From: Cyanobium sp. M30B3
Lineage (GTDB): Bacteria; Cyanobacteriota; Cyanobacteriia; PCC-6307; Cyanobiaceae
Assembly (NCBI GenBank): GCA_018399015.1
Contig: CP073761.1
Span: 992,001 to 1,056,000, forward strand
Direction of reading: 5' to 3'
DNA length: 64,000 nt
Part shown: piece by piece, positions 29,549-37,774 of the stretch
How positions within the stretch are numbered: position 1 is the stretch's first letter
Layout: each line of letters starts with the position of its first letter
Notes under the pieces: model-generated
The model's database searches: none
What the model saw: the letters and a program-made list of their open reading frames with translations, nothing else
What the model was told of the DNA's origin: nothing
Translations under genes and position numbers: made by a program

Positions 29549-31246
29549 ATGGCCTCCTCCTCCGGCCTCTCCTACGACCCGCGGGTGCTGAAGGCGCCCC
29601 ATCCGGTGCCCGGCGCGCCGGACAACTGGAAGCGCTTCTTCAGCTTCAACACCGATGCCAAGGTGATCGGCATCCAGTACATCGTGACCTCCCTGTTCTT
29701 CCTGCTGGTGGGCGGGCTGCTGGCGATGATCATGCGCGGCGAACTGATCACGCCGCCCGCTGATCTGGTGGATCCCAGCGTGTACAACGGGCTCTACACG
29801 ATGCACGGAACGGTGATGCTGTTCCTGTTTCTGTTCCCGATCCTCAACGGTTTCAACAACCTCTTGATTCCGCCGATGATCGGCGCGCCCGACATGGCCT
29901 TTCCGCGGCTGAACGCGATTGCCTTCTGGCTGGTGCCGCTGTTCGGGGTGATCCTGATGGCCAGTTTCCTGATTCCCGGCGGTCCCTCGGGATCAGGCTG
30001 GTGGGCCTACCCGCCGGTGAGCCTGCAGAACCCCCTGGGCCACTTCATCAACGGCCAGTTCCTCTGGATCCTGGCGGTGGCCCTCTCGGGGGTGAGCTCG
30101 ATCATGGGAGCGGTGAACTTCTGCACCACGATCCTGCGCATGCGGGCGCCGGGGATGACCTTCTTCCGCATGCCGATCTTCTGCTGGACGGCCCTGGCGG
30201 CCCAGACGATCCAGCTGGTGGGACTGCCGGTGCTCACCGGCGGTGCCCTGATGCTGCTGTTTGATCTGAGCTTCGGCACCAGTTTCTTCCGGCCGGAGGG
30301 TGGCGGCGATCCGATGCTCTATCAGCACTTCTTCTGGTTTTATTCCCACCCGGCGGTGTATGTGATGGTGCTGCCGGTGTTCGGTATCTTCTCGGAGCTG
30401 TTTCCGGTGTATGCCCGCAAGCCGCTGTTCGGCTATGAGGTGGTGGCGATCGCCTCCTTCGGCATCACCGTCCTCAGCCTGATCGTGTGGGTGCACCACA
30501 TGTTCTACAGCGGCACGCCCCAGTGGATGCGCAACCTGTTCATGGTCACCACCATGCTGATTGCTGTGCCCACGGGCATCAAGGTGTTCGCCTGGATCGC
30601 CACCCTCTGGCGCGGCCGGCTGCGGCTGAGCACGCCGATGCTGTTCTGCCTGGGCGGACTGGTGAACTTCATCTTCGCCGGCATCACCGGCATCATGCTG
30701 GCCACCGTTCCGGTGGATATCCATGTGGGCAACACCTATTTCGTGGTGGGGCATTTTCACTACGTGATCTTCAACACGATCACCTTCGGCGTGTTCGCCG
30801 GCGTGTACCACTGGTTCCCCAAGTTCACCGGCCGGATGTATTACGAGGGCCTGGGCAAGCTGCACTTCGCCCTCACCTTCATCGGCAGCGCCCTCAACTT
30901 CCTGCCGATGCATTGGGCCGGCCTGATGGGGATGCCGCGCCGGGTGGCCTCCTACGACCCCGAATTCGCCCTGGCGAATGTGCTGGCCAGCCTCGGTGCC
31001 TTCCTGGTGGGGGTGGCCACGATTCCCTTCATCCTCAACATGGTGAGCTCCTGGGCCCGGGGTCCGAAGGCGCCGCCCAACCCCTGGCAGGCGATCGGTC
31101 TGGAGTGGCTGCTGCCCTCGCCGCCGCCGGCCGAGAACTTCGAACACGACGTGCCCACCGTGATCAGCGGCCCCTACGGCTATGGCCTCAACCACCCCCT
31201 TGTGGAGAACGAGGCCCACTACATCGCCCGCTCTCAGGAGGCCTGA
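29549..31246 (+). CDS. ctaD: Heme-copper oxidase subunit I (ARTO type)
   Basis: 565 aa, 12 or more membrane helices. All redox ligands are present: His86 in MHGTVM (low-spin heme), His267 with Tyr271 in YSHPAVYV (CuB ligand and crosslinked Tyr), His316-His317 in VHHMF (CuB), and His402/His404 in HFHYV (high-spin and low-spin heme). YSHPAVY instead of GHPEVY distinguishes it from ordinary mitochondrial-type aa3 subunits: the Glu after HP is Ala. It reduces O2 to water with proton pumping. It lies 61 bases after ctaC and 4 bases before ctaE. The heme type (a or o) cannot be told, as no ctaA or ctaB lies in the window. Confidence 0.97.
   Translation: MASSSGLSYDPRVLKAPHPVPGAPDNWKRFFSFNTDAKVIGIQYIVTSLFFLLVGGLLAMIMRGELITPPADLVDPSVYNGLYTMHGTVMLFLFLFPILNGFNNLLIPPMIGAPDMAFPRLNAIAFWLVPLFGVILMASFLIPGGPSGSGWWAYPPVSLQNPLGHFINGQFLWILAVALSGVSSIMGAVNFCTTILRMRAPGMTFFRMPIFCWTALAAQTIQLVGLPVLTGGALMLLFDLSFGTSFFRPEGGGDPMLYQHFFWFYSHPAVYVMVLPVFGIFSELFPVYARKPLFGYEVVAIASFGITVLSLIVWVHHMFYSGTPQWMRNLFMVTTMLIAVPTGIKVFAWIATLWRGRLRLSTPMLFCLGGLVNFIFAGITGIMLATVPVDIHVGNTYFVVGHFHYVIFNTITFGVFAGVYHWFPKFTGRMYYEGLGKLHFALTFIGSALNFLPMHWAGLMGMPRRVASYDPEFALANVLASLGAFLVGVATIPFILNMVSSWARGPKAPPNPWQAIGLEWLLPSPPPAENFEHDVPTVISGPYGYGLNHPLVENEAHYIARSQEA
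31236..31241 (+). promoter_or_regulatory. Shine-Dalgarno site of ctaE
   Basis: AGGAGG lies nine bases before ATG 31251. It is an unusually complete site in a window where starts mostly lack one. It decides in favour of ATG 31251 over the upstream in-frame ATG at 31182, which lies within ctaD. Confidence 0.75.
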
Positions 31247-31250
31247 TCCG

Positions 31251-31826
31251 ATGAGCAGCACCCCGGCGAGCCATGCCCACGGCGGTCACAACCTCACCGG
31301 CATGGTGATCTTTCTGCTCTCCGAGAGCATCATCTTTCTGGCTTTCTTTGCCGGCTATGCCGTGTTGAAGAGCTCATCCCCGGTGTGGCTGCCGGCGGGA
31401 GTGGACGGGCTGGAGGTGCGTGAGCCACTGATCAACACTGTGATTCTGGTGAGCAGCAGCTTTGTGGCCTACTTCGCTGAGCGGGCACTGCGCCGCCACA
31501 ACCTCTGGGGCTTTCGAGCCCTCTGGGGGCTCACCATGGCCATGGGAGCCTATTTCGTGTTCGGCCAGGCGGTGGAATGGGCCGGTCTGCCGTTTTCCCT
31601 GCAGAGCGGTATCTACGGTGGCAGCTTCTACCTCCTCACCGGTTTTCATGGCCTGCATGTGATCACCGGCGTGCTGCTGATGGGGCTGATGCTGGTGCGC
31701 TCTTTCCTGCCGGGGAATTACGACAACGGCGACGCCGGCGTCACGATGGTGTCGCTGTTCTGGCACTTTGTGGATGTGATCTGGATCATCCTGTTTGTGC
31801 TGATTTACGTGTGGCAGCGTTCCTGA
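31251..31826 (+). CDS. ctaE: Heme-copper oxidase subunit III
   Basis: 191 aa, five membrane helices, normal for bacterial subunit III of the short type. Key segments are GMVIFLLSESIIFLAFFAGYAVL, EPLINTVILVSSSFVAYFAERAL, YGGSFYLLTGFHGLHVITGVLLMG and FWHFVDVIWIILFVLIYVW; the Glu in LSES and the FHGLHV motif are characteristic. The protein stabilises the oxidase core. It starts four bases after the ctaD stop behind a strong ribosome-binding site, and the GMC gene follows ten bases after its stop, so the operon may continue. Confidence 0.95.
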   Translation: MSSTPASHAHGGHNLTGMVIFLLSESIIFLAFFAGYAVLKSSSPVWLPAGVDGLEVREPLINTVILVSSSFVAYFAERALRRHNLWGFRALWGLTMAMGAYFVFGQAVEWAGLPFSLQSGIYGGSFYLLTGFHGLHVITGVLLMGLMLVRSFLPGNYDNGDAGVTMVSLFWHFVDVIWIILFVLIYVWQRS

Positions 31827-31836
31827 GGCGATCGCG

Positions 31837-33348
31837 ATGATCATTGACGACACCCTCTACGACGTGGTGGTGATCGGCAGCGGCGCTGCCGGCGGCACCC
31901 TGGCGGCCGAGCTGGCCGAGGCCGGCCGGCGGGTGCTGGTGCTGGAGCGCGGCCACCGGCTGCCGCTGCTGGATCAGAACGTGGCCGATATCGACCTGTT
32001 CCGCAAGCAGCGCTACCACCCCGAAGCGCCCTGGTTCGGCAGCGACGGCGATCCCTTCAACCCCCAGATGGTGTACGCCCGCGGCGGCAACACCAAGATC
32101 TGGGCGGCGGTGCTGGAGCGGCTGCGCGAGGCCGAGTTCGAGGGGGTGGCGATGCAGGAGGGCCGCTCCCCTGACTGGGGGCTGCGCTACGGCGATCTGG
32201 CTCCGTACTACGACCGGGCCGAGAGCCTCTACCGCGTGCACGGGATGGCGGGTGAGGACCCCACCGCCCCACCCCGCGCCGCTGCCTACCCCCATGTCCC
32301 CCGGCCGCTGGAGCCGGTGCTGGAAACGCTGCGTGGTGACCTGCAACGCCAGGGAGTCCGCCCCTACAGCCTGCCGCTGAGCTGGAGCGAGAGCGCGGAG
32401 GATCCCACGGGCGATGCCGAGCTGTTCGGCCTGGATCGGGCCCTGACACCCTCTGCTCCGGGGGCGATTCCGGCGGTGCTGCGCAGCGGTGCGCTGGTGG
32501 AGGCCCTGCATGTGGACGCCTCCGGCCGGCAGGTGAAGGGGGTGGAGGCGCGCATCGGCGACGAGCGCTGGCTGTTCCAGGGCCAGCAGGTGGTGCTGGC
32601 CGCCGGCGCCATCAACAGCGCCGCGATCCTGCTGCGCTCGGGCCTGGCCAATGGCTCGGGCCAGGTGGGCCGCAACCTGATGAAGCCCCAGCTCACGGCG
32701 ATCCTGCAGCGGGCCAGTGCCCCGAATTCGGGGCGCTATGCCCCAGCCCTCGGTGTCACCGACTACTACTGGGGCGACAAGAACGTCGACTACGCCCTGG
32801 GCTCGATCCGCAACGGTGGCGGCGTGCTGCAGGATCCGCTGTTTGCCGAGTCGCCGCCGCTGCTCTCCCTGGTGAGCCGGCTGCTGCCCGACGGGGCGCT
32901 GGAGTGGCTGGCCGACCGCTCGATCACCTGGTGGGCGATGACGCCGGTGCTGCCCGATCCCGACAACCGGGTGACGGTGACGGGCGAACGCATCGACGTG
33001 GCTTACATCGCCAACAACCGCGAGGCCCACGACCGGCTGGTGTACCGCTGGCTGGACACAATCCAGAAAACCGAGGCCGACCCCCTCACCACGGTGGTGC
33101 AGCGGGCGCCGATCTATCCCCGCGGTGAGGCGCCCCTGAGCGTGATGGGCTACGCCTGCGGTACCTGCCGGATGGGGCCAGATTCCGCCAGCTCGGTGGT
33201 GAACCCCGAGGGCCGCTGCCACGAGCTGGCCAACCTCTGGATCGCCGATGCCAGCGTGTTTCCCAGCTGCCCGGCCGTGGGCCCGGGCCTCACGGTGATC
33301 GCCCATGCCCTGCGCCTCGGCGAGCATCTGCAGGCGGCCCTGCCATGA
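31837..33348 (+). CDS. GMC-type FAD oxidoreductase with degenerate active site
   Basis: 503 aa. N-terminal FAD-binding motif VVVIGSGAAGGTLAAELAEAG, LVLERGH, YARGGNTKIW, and a GMC C-terminal domain with ACGTCRMGPDSASSVV and LWIADASVF. Two active-site residues differ from the norm. The catalytic His three residues before GTC is Tyr439, and the Asn/His before the second proline is Gly482 (VGPGLT). The Cys-rich insert found in the second GMC protein here is also absent. FAD binding should be retained but ordinary alcohol oxidation by the His/Asn pair is doubtful. No export signal. It overlaps the GH63-like gene as ATGA and follows ctaE by ten bases. Confidence 0.88.
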   Translation: MIIDDTLYDVVVIGSGAAGGTLAAELAEAGRRVLVLERGHRLPLLDQNVADIDLFRKQRYHPEAPWFGSDGDPFNPQMVYARGGNTKIWAAVLERLREAEFEGVAMQEGRSPDWGLRYGDLAPYYDRAESLYRVHGMAGEDPTAPPRAAAYPHVPRPLEPVLETLRGDLQRQGVRPYSLPLSWSESAEDPTGDAELFGLDRALTPSAPGAIPAVLRSGALVEALHVDASGRQVKGVEARIGDERWLFQGQQVVLAAGAINSAAILLRSGLANGSGQVGRNLMKPQLTAILQRASAPNSGRYAPALGVTDYYWGDKNVDYALGSIRNGGGVLQDPLFAESPPLLSLVSRLLPDGALEWLADRSITWWAMTPVLPDPDNRVTVTGERIDVAYIANNREAHDRLVYRWLDTIQKTEADPLTTVVQRAPIYPRGEAPLSVMGYACGTCRMGPDSASSVVNPEGRCHELANLWIADASVFPSCPAVGPGLTVIAHALRLGEHLQAALP

Positions 33349-36065
33349 CCAGCGGGTCCGCCGGGCTGGCCGGCTCCGCCGAGGGGAGTTCGGAGGCCCG
33401 GCGCATCGCCGAGCGCGACAGCGGCCAGGTTTCCTGGGACCTGTGGGGCAGTTACCTGCCCGAGCGCCAGTGGGGCACGGTGCGGGAGGACTACTCCGCC
33501 GATGCCGACGCCTGGACCTCCTTCCCCCACGACCATGCCCGCTCACGGGCGTACCGCTGGGGAGAGGACGGCCTGCTGGGGATCTGCGATGCCCAGTGCC
33601 GCCTCTGTTTCTCCCTGGCCCTCTGGAACGGCCAGGACCCGATCCTCAAGGAGCGGCCCTACGGCCTGGGCAACCCGGAGGGCAACCACGGCGAGGACAT
33701 CAAGGACTACTTCTTCCATCTCGCCAACACCCCCACCCACAGCTTCATGCGGGGGCTCTACAAGTACCCCCAGACGCGCTTCCCCTACGAGCGACTGCTG
33801 GCGGAAAACGCCGCGCGCGGCCGCCAGCAGCCGGAGTACGAGCTGGTGGACACGGGCATCTTCGCGGAGGGGCGCTATTTCGATGTGTTCATCGAGTACG
33901 CCAAGGCCTCGGCCAACGACCTGCTCATCCGCATCCGGGCGATCAACCGCGGTCCCGATGCCGCTCCCCTCACCCTGCTGCCCACCCTCTGGCTGCGCAA
34001 CACCTGGAGCTGGGGCTATCCCGATGAAGCCCGCGAGCCCTTGCGGCTGAAGGGTGATCAGCTCCGCAGCCCGGCGCGGGGCGAACTGCCGGCCTATGGG
34101 CTGCTGCTCGACCCTGAGGCCGCCTGCCCTTCGCTGCGCTGGCTGTTCACCGACAACGAGACGAACCACCAGCGGCTCTACGGCCAGCCCAATCCCACCC
34201 CCTTTCAGAAGGACGGCTTCCACCGCTGGCTGATCGATGGCGAGGCGGGGGCCGTGAATCCGGCCGGGGAGGGCACCAAGGCGGCGCCGCTGCTCCAGCG
34301 CACCCTCCAGCCCGGCGAGACCTGGACCGTGCAGCTGCGCCTGTGCCAGGCCGGGGAGCAGACCGCCGACAGGGACGCCGCCGGGGCCTTCGGCCCTGCA
34401 TTTGCGGCGGTGTTCGCGGCCCGGGAGCAGGAGTGGCAGGCCTACATGGCCCAGTGCGTGCCGGGGCTCGCGGCGGAGGATCGCCTGATCCACAACAGCG
34501 CCATCGCCGGGCTGCTGTGGTGCAAGAAGTACTACGGCTGGAGCGTGCTGCGCTGGCTGGAGGGGGACCCCACCCAGCCGCCGCCGCCGCGAGCGCGGCT
34601 GCATACCGAAACAGCCCAGTGGAGCCGGCTGCACGCCCACAACGTGATCTCCATGCCGGATGCATGGGAATACCCCTACTTCTGCCAGTGGGATCTGATG
34701 TTCCAGGCGATGGCCTTCACGATCGTGGATCCGGCCACCGCCAAGCAGCAGGCGATGCTGCTGCGCTCCCCCCATTTCACCGCTCCCAACGCCCAGACGC
34801 CGGCCTACGAGTGGGCCCTCTCCGACGCCAATCCGCCGATCGGCGCCTGGGCGGTGATGCGCATCTTCCAGATCGAGCGCCGCCAGAATGGCGGCAGCGG
34901 TGATCTGGCCTTTCTGCGCGCCGCCCTGCGCAAGCTCACCCTGGAATACGGCTGGTGGGCCAACCGCAACGACCGTTCCGGCGACAACGTGTTCGAGGGG
35001 GGCTTCCTCGGCCTGGACAACATCGCTGTGTTCGACCGGCGCTTTCCCCTCGCCGATGGCAGCCACATCGAGCAGTGCGACGGCACGGCCTGGATGGCCT
35101 CGCTGAGCCTCAATCTGCTCAACATCGCCGTGGAGCTGAGCCGGGAAGAGCCGGAATACGCCGATCTGTGTGAGCGCTTCGTGCTGGATTTCGTGCAGCT
35201 GGCCCTCACCCTCAATGCCCCGTCCGAGCGGGACTACCTGAACTGGGATGAGCAGGACGGCTTCTACTACGACGTGATCAAACGCCCCGATGGCAGCACC
35301 GATTACCTGCGCACCCGCTCGGTGTCAGGCCTGGTGCCGCTGCTGGCCGTCGCCAGCTACGACGTGGAGACGGTGGCCCGCCTGCCGGTGCTGGACGTGC
35401 TGCAGAGCATGGCCTGGTTCGTGCACGAACGCACCACGCCCACCTGGCTGGCCGCCAACCTGGGCCAGTGGCACAACGACCGCCTGCTATTCACCCTGGT
35501 GCCGGAGGGTCGCCTGCGGCGCATCTGCGAACGGCTGTTCGATGAGGAGGAGTTTCTCTCTCCCTATGGCATCCGGGCGCTCTCCAAGGTGTATGAGCAA
35601 GCCCCTTACCGCTACAGCGAGGGCAGCCAGAGTGACGTGCTCGCCTACAGCCCGGCCGACAGCCCGGTGGCGATGTTCGGCGGCAACTCCAACTGGCGCG
35701 GACCGGTGTGGATGCCGATCAACTTCCTGCTGATTGAATCGCTGCAGAAATATGCTCACTTTTACGGCGACAGCTTCAAGGTGGAATTTCCCACCCGCTC
35801 CGGCAACTGGATCACCCTCTGGGACGCTTCGCTGCAGCTGCAATCCCGCCTGGTGAACATCTTCCGGCGCGACGGCCAGGGGAGGCGGGCGTTCAACGGT
35901 GATGTGGAGCTGTTCCAGAGCGACCCCCACTGGCGGGATCTGATCCTGTTCAACGAATACTTCCATGGCGATAACGGCCGCGGCGTGGGTGCCTCGCACC
36001 AGACCGGCTGGACAGCCCTGGTGGCCAAGATGATCAACCAACTGAACCGTTATCCCACCGGTTGA
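33345..36065 (+). CDS. GH63-like glucosidase (MGH1 domain)
   Basis: 906 aa. Soluble, no signal peptide. An N-terminal beta-rich part (ERDSGQVSWDLWGSYLPERQWGTVREDYS, then SFPHDHARSRAYRWGEDGLLG) precedes an (alpha/alpha)6 barrel of the MGH1/GH63 type. Barrel motifs are PYFCQWDLMFQAMAF (the WD general-acid region), FLGLDNIAVFDR, CDGTAWMASLSLNLL, NSNWRGPVWMPINFLLIESL and GVGASHQTGWTALVAK. Family members cleave alpha-glucosidic bonds in oligosaccharides, glycerate glucosides or glycans; the substrate here cannot be assigned. It sits between two GMC flavoprotein genes, overlapping the first by four bases, so its product may be passed to an oxidoreductase. Confidence 0.88.
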   Translation: MTSGSAGLAGSAEGSSEARRIAERDSGQVSWDLWGSYLPERQWGTVREDYSADADAWTSFPHDHARSRAYRWGEDGLLGICDAQCRLCFSLALWNGQDPILKERPYGLGNPEGNHGEDIKDYFFHLANTPTHSFMRGLYKYPQTRFPYERLLAENAARGRQQPEYELVDTGIFAEGRYFDVFIEYAKASANDLLIRIRAINRGPDAAPLTLLPTLWLRNTWSWGYPDEAREPLRLKGDQLRSPARGELPAYGLLLDPEAACPSLRWLFTDNETNHQRLYGQPNPTPFQKDGFHRWLIDGEAGAVNPAGEGTKAAPLLQRTLQPGETWTVQLRLCQAGEQTADRDAAGAFGPAFAAVFAAREQEWQAYMAQCVPGLAAEDRLIHNSAIAGLLWCKKYYGWSVLRWLEGDPTQPPPPRARLHTETAQWSRLHAHNVISMPDAWEYPYFCQWDLMFQAMAFTIVDPATAKQQAMLLRSPHFTAPNAQTPAYEWALSDANPPIGAWAVMRIFQIERRQNGGSGDLAFLRAALRKLTLEYGWWANRNDRSGDNVFEGGFLGLDNIAVFDRRFPLADGSHIEQCDGTAWMASLSLNLLNIAVELSREEPEYADLCERFVLDFVQLALTLNAPSERDYLNWDEQDGFYYDVIKRPDGSTDYLRTRSVSGLVPLLAVASYDVETVARLPVLDVLQSMAWFVHERTTPTWLAANLGQWHNDRLLFTLVPEGRLRRICERLFDEEEFLSPYGIRALSKVYEQAPYRYSEGSQSDVLAYSPADSPVAMFGGNSNWRGPVWMPINFLLIESLQKYAHFYGDSFKVEFPTRSGNWITLWDASLQLQSRLVNIFRRDGQGRRAFNGDVELFQSDPHWRDLILFNEYFHGDNGRGVGASHQTGWTALVAKMINQLNRYPTG

Positions 36066-36121
36066 TCCCCTCTGCGGAGGGGGTTGCCCGGGTTGACGGA
36101 CTGTTCTCCGCTGCCGCTGCG

Positions 36122-37756
36122 ATGGCCCAGGCCCCTTCCCCGGTTTCTCTCACCGGTGTGCACGCCTCCGTGCCGCCGGTCGCGGCCCAGCTGGAGGTGG
36201 GCCACGGCGATCACTTTGACGTGGTGATCATCGGCAGTGGCGCCGGCGGCGGCACCCTGGCCCGGGCCCTGGCTCCCACGGGCCTCAGGATCCTGGTGCT
36301 GGAGCGCGGTGACTGGCTGCCCCAGGAACCCCAGAACTGGGATGCCGAAGAGGTGTTTCAGAAGAACCGCTACGTGTCCAAGGACACCTGGTTCGACAAG
36401 CACGGCAAGCCCTTCCAGCCGGGCAGCCACTACTTCGTGGGCGGCGCCACCAAGATGTACGGCGCCGCCCACTTCCGCCTGCGCCAGCAGGATTTCGAAG
36501 AGATGGCGCACCACGACGGCATCTCGCCGGCCTGGCCCCTGCGCTACAGCGACTTCGAGCCCTGGTATCAGCGGGCCGAGGAGATGTACCAGGTGCATGG
36601 CCAGCGCGGGGAGGACCCCACCGAGCCCCCCTGCAGCGGGCCCTATCCCCATCCGCCGGTGGCCCACGAGCCGCGCATGCAGAAGCTGGTGGATGACCTG
36701 CGGGCGGCGGGACTCCACCCCTTCCATGCCCCCAGCGGCGTGCTGCTCGATGAGGCGAGCATGCCCTTCAGCCGCTGCCGTCGCTGCAACTGCTGCGACG
36801 GCTTCCCCTGCCTGGTGCATGCCAAGAGCGACGCCGAGGTGCTGGGGGTGCGGCCTGCCCTGGCCAGTGCGAACGTGTCGCTGCTCACCCGCGCCGAAGT
36901 GCGCCGGCTGCACACCGACCCCTCGGGCCGCTCGGTGACGGCGGTGGACCTGCAGCGCGATGGCGAGTCCCTGCAGGTGAGCGGAGATGTGGTGGTGGTG
37001 AGCTGCGGGGCGGCCAACAGCGCCCGCCTGCTGCTGATGTCGGCCAACGACCGGCACCCGCGCGGCCTGGCCAATGGCTCCGACCGGGTGGGCCGCCACT
37101 ACATGTTCCACAACAGCAAGGCGATGGTGGCCCTGGCCCACGAGCCCAACACCACCGTGTTTCAGAAAACGGTGTCGATCAACGACTGGTATTTCGGCGA
37201 TGCCGAGTTCGCCTATCCGATGGGCAACATCCAGATGACCGGCAAGACCAACGGCACGATCATGAAGGGCTATGCGCCGCTGGAAACCTTCCTCATGCCG
37301 GGCTGGTCGATGGACAGGATCGCCGAACACGCCCTCGACTTCTGGATCTCATCGGAGGATCTGCCCGACCCGGACAACCGGGTGACGGTGGACGCCGAGG
37401 GGCGCATCCAGCTGAGCTACACCGCCAACAACCAGAGCGCCTCCAATCATCTGGTGAAGCGGCTCACCGCCATGCTCGACCGGCTCTATCTGCGCAACCA
37501 CCTGGTGGAGCGCCAGATCTACATCAAGAGCACGATGTCGATCGCCGCGGTGGGGCACCAGGCGGGCACCTGCCGCTTCGGCAGCGATCCGGCCACCTCG
37601 GTGCTGGATCTCCACTGCAAGGCCCACGAGCTCGACAACCTCTACGTGGTGGACACCAGCTTCATGCCCACCATCGGCGCGGTGAATCCCTCGCTCACGG
37701 CGATTGCCAATGCCCTGCGGGTGGCGGAGCATCTGCGCGGGCGGTTCGGCCGGTAG
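36122..37756 (+). CDS. GMC-type FAD oxidoreductase with Cys-rich insert
   Basis: 544 aa from ATG 36122; a TTG at 36062 extends the frame but has no support. FAD motif VVIIGSGAGGGTLARALAPTG near residue 38, FVGGATKMYGAAHFRL, and a complete catalytic pair: His479 in GHQAGTCRFG and Asn522 in NPSLTAIANAL. A cysteine-rich insert carries Cys219, 222, 224, 225 and 230 (CRRCNCCDGFPC) followed by HAKSDAEV. Related FAD-dependent sugar dehydrogenases use a Cys cluster nearby for iron-sulfur binding, so an electron-transfer centre is possible. No Tat or Sec signal. Probable sugar or polyol dehydrogenase acting with the GH63-like protein and the quinol oxidase; substrate unknown. Confidence 0.9.
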   Translation: MAQAPSPVSLTGVHASVPPVAAQLEVGHGDHFDVVIIGSGAGGGTLARALAPTGLRILVLERGDWLPQEPQNWDAEEVFQKNRYVSKDTWFDKHGKPFQPGSHYFVGGATKMYGAAHFRLRQQDFEEMAHHDGISPAWPLRYSDFEPWYQRAEEMYQVHGQRGEDPTEPPCSGPYPHPPVAHEPRMQKLVDDLRAAGLHPFHAPSGVLLDEASMPFSRCRRCNCCDGFPCLVHAKSDAEVLGVRPALASANVSLLTRAEVRRLHTDPSGRSVTAVDLQRDGESLQVSGDVVVVSCGAANSARLLLMSANDRHPRGLANGSDRVGRHYMFHNSKAMVALAHEPNTTVFQKTVSINDWYFGDAEFAYPMGNIQMTGKTNGTIMKGYAPLETFLMPGWSMDRIAEHALDFWISSEDLPDPDNRVTVDAEGRIQLSYTANNQSASNHLVKRLTAMLDRLYLRNHLVERQIYIKSTMSIAAVGHQAGTCRFGSDPATSVLDLHCKAHELDNLYVVDTSFMPTIGAVNPSLTAIANALRVAEHLRGRFGR

Positions 37757-37774
37757 TCGGCTGTTGGTGGGCCC

